Positions 6,991-7,959 of a DNA stretch of 7,959 nt are shown in pieces. Source of the stretch: JAZSQT01 sp045538075 (GTDB lineage: Bacteria; Chrysiogenota; Deferribacteres; Deferribacterales; Mucispirillaceae); assembly GCA_045538075.1 (NCBI GenBank), contig JAZSQT010000171.1:1-7959 (forward strand). The letters are read 5' to 3'. The translations under genes and the position numbers were made by a program. Under the pieces are notes generated by a model. That model did no database searches, was not told the origin of the DNA, and saw nothing but the letters and a program-made list of their open reading frames with translations. Position 1 is the first letter of the stretch; the number at the start of each line of letters is the position of its first letter.

Positions 6991-7008
6991 ATTTTATGAC
7001 GAAATTTT
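6991..7008 (+). repeat. 18-bp repeat, copy 1 (ATTTTATGACGAAATTTT)
   Basis: Identical to 7306-7323. Here the flanks no longer pair well, leaving only a 4-bp ATTT/AAAT stem around the TATGACG loop, so it looks like a decayed version of the perfect hairpin at 7296-7330. Confidence 0.6.
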
Positions 7009-7069
7009 AAATATATTTTATAATTGTAAATTTATTTTAGTGTAATGGTTATTTTAAAGTTATTTTTCC

Positions 7070-7224
7070 TAAAGAACACAATTTTTTCACCAGAAGTAAA
7101 AACATTCCATATATTTATTCAATAAGGTCGCAAACTCGCTTCGCTCGGGGACAAGCCCAAAGCTCCCAAAAAGCATTGAATAAATATATGTCATTACTTC
7201 TGAGTTCAAAAATTGTATTCTTTA
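7070..7224. mobile_element. MITE-like element with long terminal inverted repeats
   Basis: Left arm 7070-7123 and right arm 7175-7224 are imperfect inverted repeats of about 50 bases. Matching blocks include TAAAGAA, ACAATTTTT, AGAAGTAA and CATATATTTATTCAAT. The 51-base core 7124-7174 is more than half G+C, unlike the surroundings. Pairing stops exactly at a TA on both sides, which would fit the TA target duplication of the IS630/Tc1/mariner superfamily. There is no transposase, so it would need one elsewhere in the genome. It could instead be a structured RNA or a transcriptional stop. Confidence 0.6.
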
Positions 7225-7295
7225 TGTATCTTGTTACCGTTTCAATATTATTGATAAAATTTAAAGATATTTATTGTTTCAAGTTTTAGATTATG

Positions 7296-7330
7296 AATAC
7301 AAAAAATTTTATGACGAAATTTTTTGTATT
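7296..7330. repeat. Perfect AT-rich hairpin with TATGACG loop
   Basis: AATACAAAAAATTT (7296-7309) and its exact complement (7317-7330) form a 14-bp stem around a 7-nt loop. The inner 18 bases recur at 6991-7008. The stem contains runs of A and T, so it could act as a weak bidirectional terminator for transcripts arriving from pglB, but the shared 18-mer points to a repeat family. Confidence 0.65.
7306..7323 (+). repeat. 18-bp repeat, copy 2 (ATTTTATGACGAAATTTT)
   Basis: Exact copy of 6991-7008, forming the centre of the perfect hairpin at 7296-7330. Confidence 0.65.
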
Positions 7331-7336
7331 ATATAT

Positions 7337-7437
7337 AGATTGCCACGAAAAACTGGCGTTTTTCTCGCTAGTGACTTTTAAAGGGTCAATGACTTTAAAA
7401 CAGTCATTACGAGGAGTGTAACGACGAAGTAATCCAG
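7337..7437. repeat. Composite palindromic repeat of about 100 bp
   Basis: The left half (about 7337-7375, AGATTGCCACG...CTCGCTAGTGAC) is a degenerate copy of the dispersed repeat in reverse orientation; it contains its own hairpin, GAAAAAC/GTTTTTC at 7347-7364 with a TGGC loop. The right half is the intact copy at 7387-7437. The two outer ends, AGATT and AATCC(A), face each other, so the whole is an imperfect palindrome resembling the palindromic intergenic elements of Rickettsia in layout, though not in any named family I can confirm. Confidence 0.6.
7387..7437 (+). repeat. Dispersed short repeat, copy 2
   Basis: The 51-bp unit described at 6921-6971, one base different. It is the right half of the composite palindrome and ends 93 bases before the tRNA gene. 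Confidence 0.85.
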
Positions 7438-7530
7438 TAAAAAAAAATTTATAACTATTTCTTGCAATATTTACCATGAATTTACCTTGATTTTATATTA
7501 AATTGACATTAATTTAATATTAGTATAAAG

Positions 7531-7604
7531 GGGGCGGTAGTTCAGCTTGGGAGAACGCCACAATGGCATTGTGGAGGTCAGGGGTTCGATCCCCCTTCGC
7601 TCCA
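7531..7604 (+). tRNA. tRNA-Ala with anticodon GGC
   Basis: A full cloverleaf of 74 bases. The acceptor stem GGGGCGG/TCGCTCC pairs with G3:U70, the main alanine identity pair. The D stem is GTTC/GAAC, the anticodon stem CCACA/TGTGG with loop ATGGCAT (anticodon 7565-7567), and the T arm AGGGG-TTCGATC-CCCCT. The discriminator is A at 7604. CCA is not encoded, so it must be added by the nucleotidyltransferase. The arms look like alphaproteobacterial tRNA-Ala(GGC). It reads GCC and GCU codons. Confidence 0.95.
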
Positions 7605-7625
7605 TATAATTTTATAGGGTTCAAA

Positions 7626-7889
7626 ATGAAAGTAGTTGAAATTGAAAAAAGAATGAAAGAAATTTTAGAGATAATTGAAACTCTACCAGCAGGAACTGTT
7701 AGTGTTAAAACTTCTGGTAATAGAACTTATTATTATAATAGATATTACGATAATGGACATCGTAGAGAAAAATATATTAAAGCAGAAAACGCACAAGAAT
7801 TTGTTGAAAAAATAAAGTATAAAAGAGAATTAAAAGAAGAATACGATAACTTGAAAATTACTTTAAAATCCATAATTGCTAATAAATAG
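7626..7889 (+). CDS. Small uncharacterised protein with YYY...KYI motif
   Basis: An 87-residue, charged, probably helical protein. The frame is open from within the tRNA, but the ATG at 7626 is the sensible start: AGGG at 7616-7619 lies 6 nt upstream and the earlier residues would be tRNA sequence. Two helical, coiled-coil-prone ends (about 1-18 and 57-87) flank a short strand-like centre: LPAGTVSVKTSGNRTYYYNRYY, broken here after LPAG, then a Gly and EKYI. This LP-G-...-K-G-YYY-Y-G-KYI layout resembles a widespread small family of unknown function in bacteria and archaea, often seen as stray open frames near mobile or toxin-antitoxin genes; I give no family number. It lies 21 bases after tRNA-Ala on the same strand and may share its transcript. 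Coding status is likely; function is unknown. Confidence 0.7.
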   Translation: MKVVEIEKRMKEILEIIETLPAGTVSVKTSGNRTYYYNRYYDNGHRREKYIKAENAQEFVEKIKYKRELKEEYDNLKITLKSIIANK

Positions 7890-7959
7890 ATATAAAATAA
7901 TATTATTAATCTAAATTTATATAACCACTTTTCTATTATTTGTTGCTATACACATAAAA

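Larger units (their letters stand above)
6893..7530. other. Repeat-rich non-coding region between pglB and tRNA-Ala
   Basis: No credible gene lies in these 638 bases. The space is largely filled by repeats that are listed separately: two dispersed 51-bp copies, an inverted degenerate partner, an AT hairpin and a MITE-like element. A 63-codon minus-strand frame across 7286-7477 merely reads through these repeats. I found no hairpin with a T-run that would clearly end pglB transcription, though the AT hairpin at 7296-7330 might serve. Confidence 0.7.

Noticed and set aside
6921..7437. CRISPR array
   Set aside because: Only two direct copies, 415 bases apart, with no regular spacers and no cas genes.
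7286..7477. 63-codon minus-strand frame in the repeat region
   Set aside because: It runs through the AT hairpin and the composite palindrome; the frame is a by-product of the repeats.
7503..7529. TTGACA and TATAAA just before tRNA-Ala as a promoter
   Set aside because: The hexamers are good, but the spacer is only 15 nt and the -10 would end one base before the tRNA, placing the start inside the mature molecule.
7563..7625. Upstream extension of the small gene into the tRNA
   Set aside because: The first 21 codons would be tRNA and spacer sequence; the ATG at 7626 has its own ribosome-binding site.

Overview
The window is very AT-rich bacterial DNA read with the ordinary genetic code. The best hint at the host is the tRNA-Ala(GGC), whose arms have an alphaproteobacterial look. 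Dispersed short palindromic repeats, a low G+C content and a lone M17 aminopeptidase also fit a Rickettsiales-like or other reduced, host-associated alphaproteobacterium. This placement is an inference: similar dispersed repeats occur in other phyla and no marker gene here settles it.

Left third (1-2975, all on the minus strand) is phage-derived. It holds a complete T7/SP6-type single-subunit RNA polymerase gene, a perfect 12-bp stem terminator after it, and then a sequence resembling an SP6/T7 promoter (core CACTATAGAA). That promoter sits directly in front of the Shine-Dalgarno site of a small unidentified gene running off toward the left edge. The order polymerase, terminator, phage-type promoter, next gene suggests that the polymerase transcribes a module that continues beyond the window. 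The likely context is a prophage or prophage remnant inserted beside host genes.

Middle (2976-6892): a 434-bp AT-rich gap separates the polymerase from two rightward genes. The first is pepA (M17 leucyl aminopeptidase, all metal and catalytic residues present). The second is a PglB/STT3-type oligosaccharyltransferase with the WWDYG and DTD motifs, the enzyme that transfers a glycan from a lipid carrier to asparagine. It follows pepA closely and has no ATG at its likely start. Reading frame, ribosome-binding site and comparison with Campylobacter PglB favour an ATA (or ATT) start upstream of the first TTG. No other glycosylation gene is visible here.

Right part (6893-7959): a 638-bp non-coding stretch is dense in repeats. 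It has two nearly identical 51-bp copies of a dispersed repeat, an inverted degenerate partner that makes a roughly 100-bp palindrome with the second copy, a 35-nt AT hairpin that shares an 18-mer with another site, and a 155-bp MITE-like element with long inverted arms ending in TA. It is followed by tRNA-Ala(GGC) and a small conserved-looking gene whose true start lies after the tRNA.
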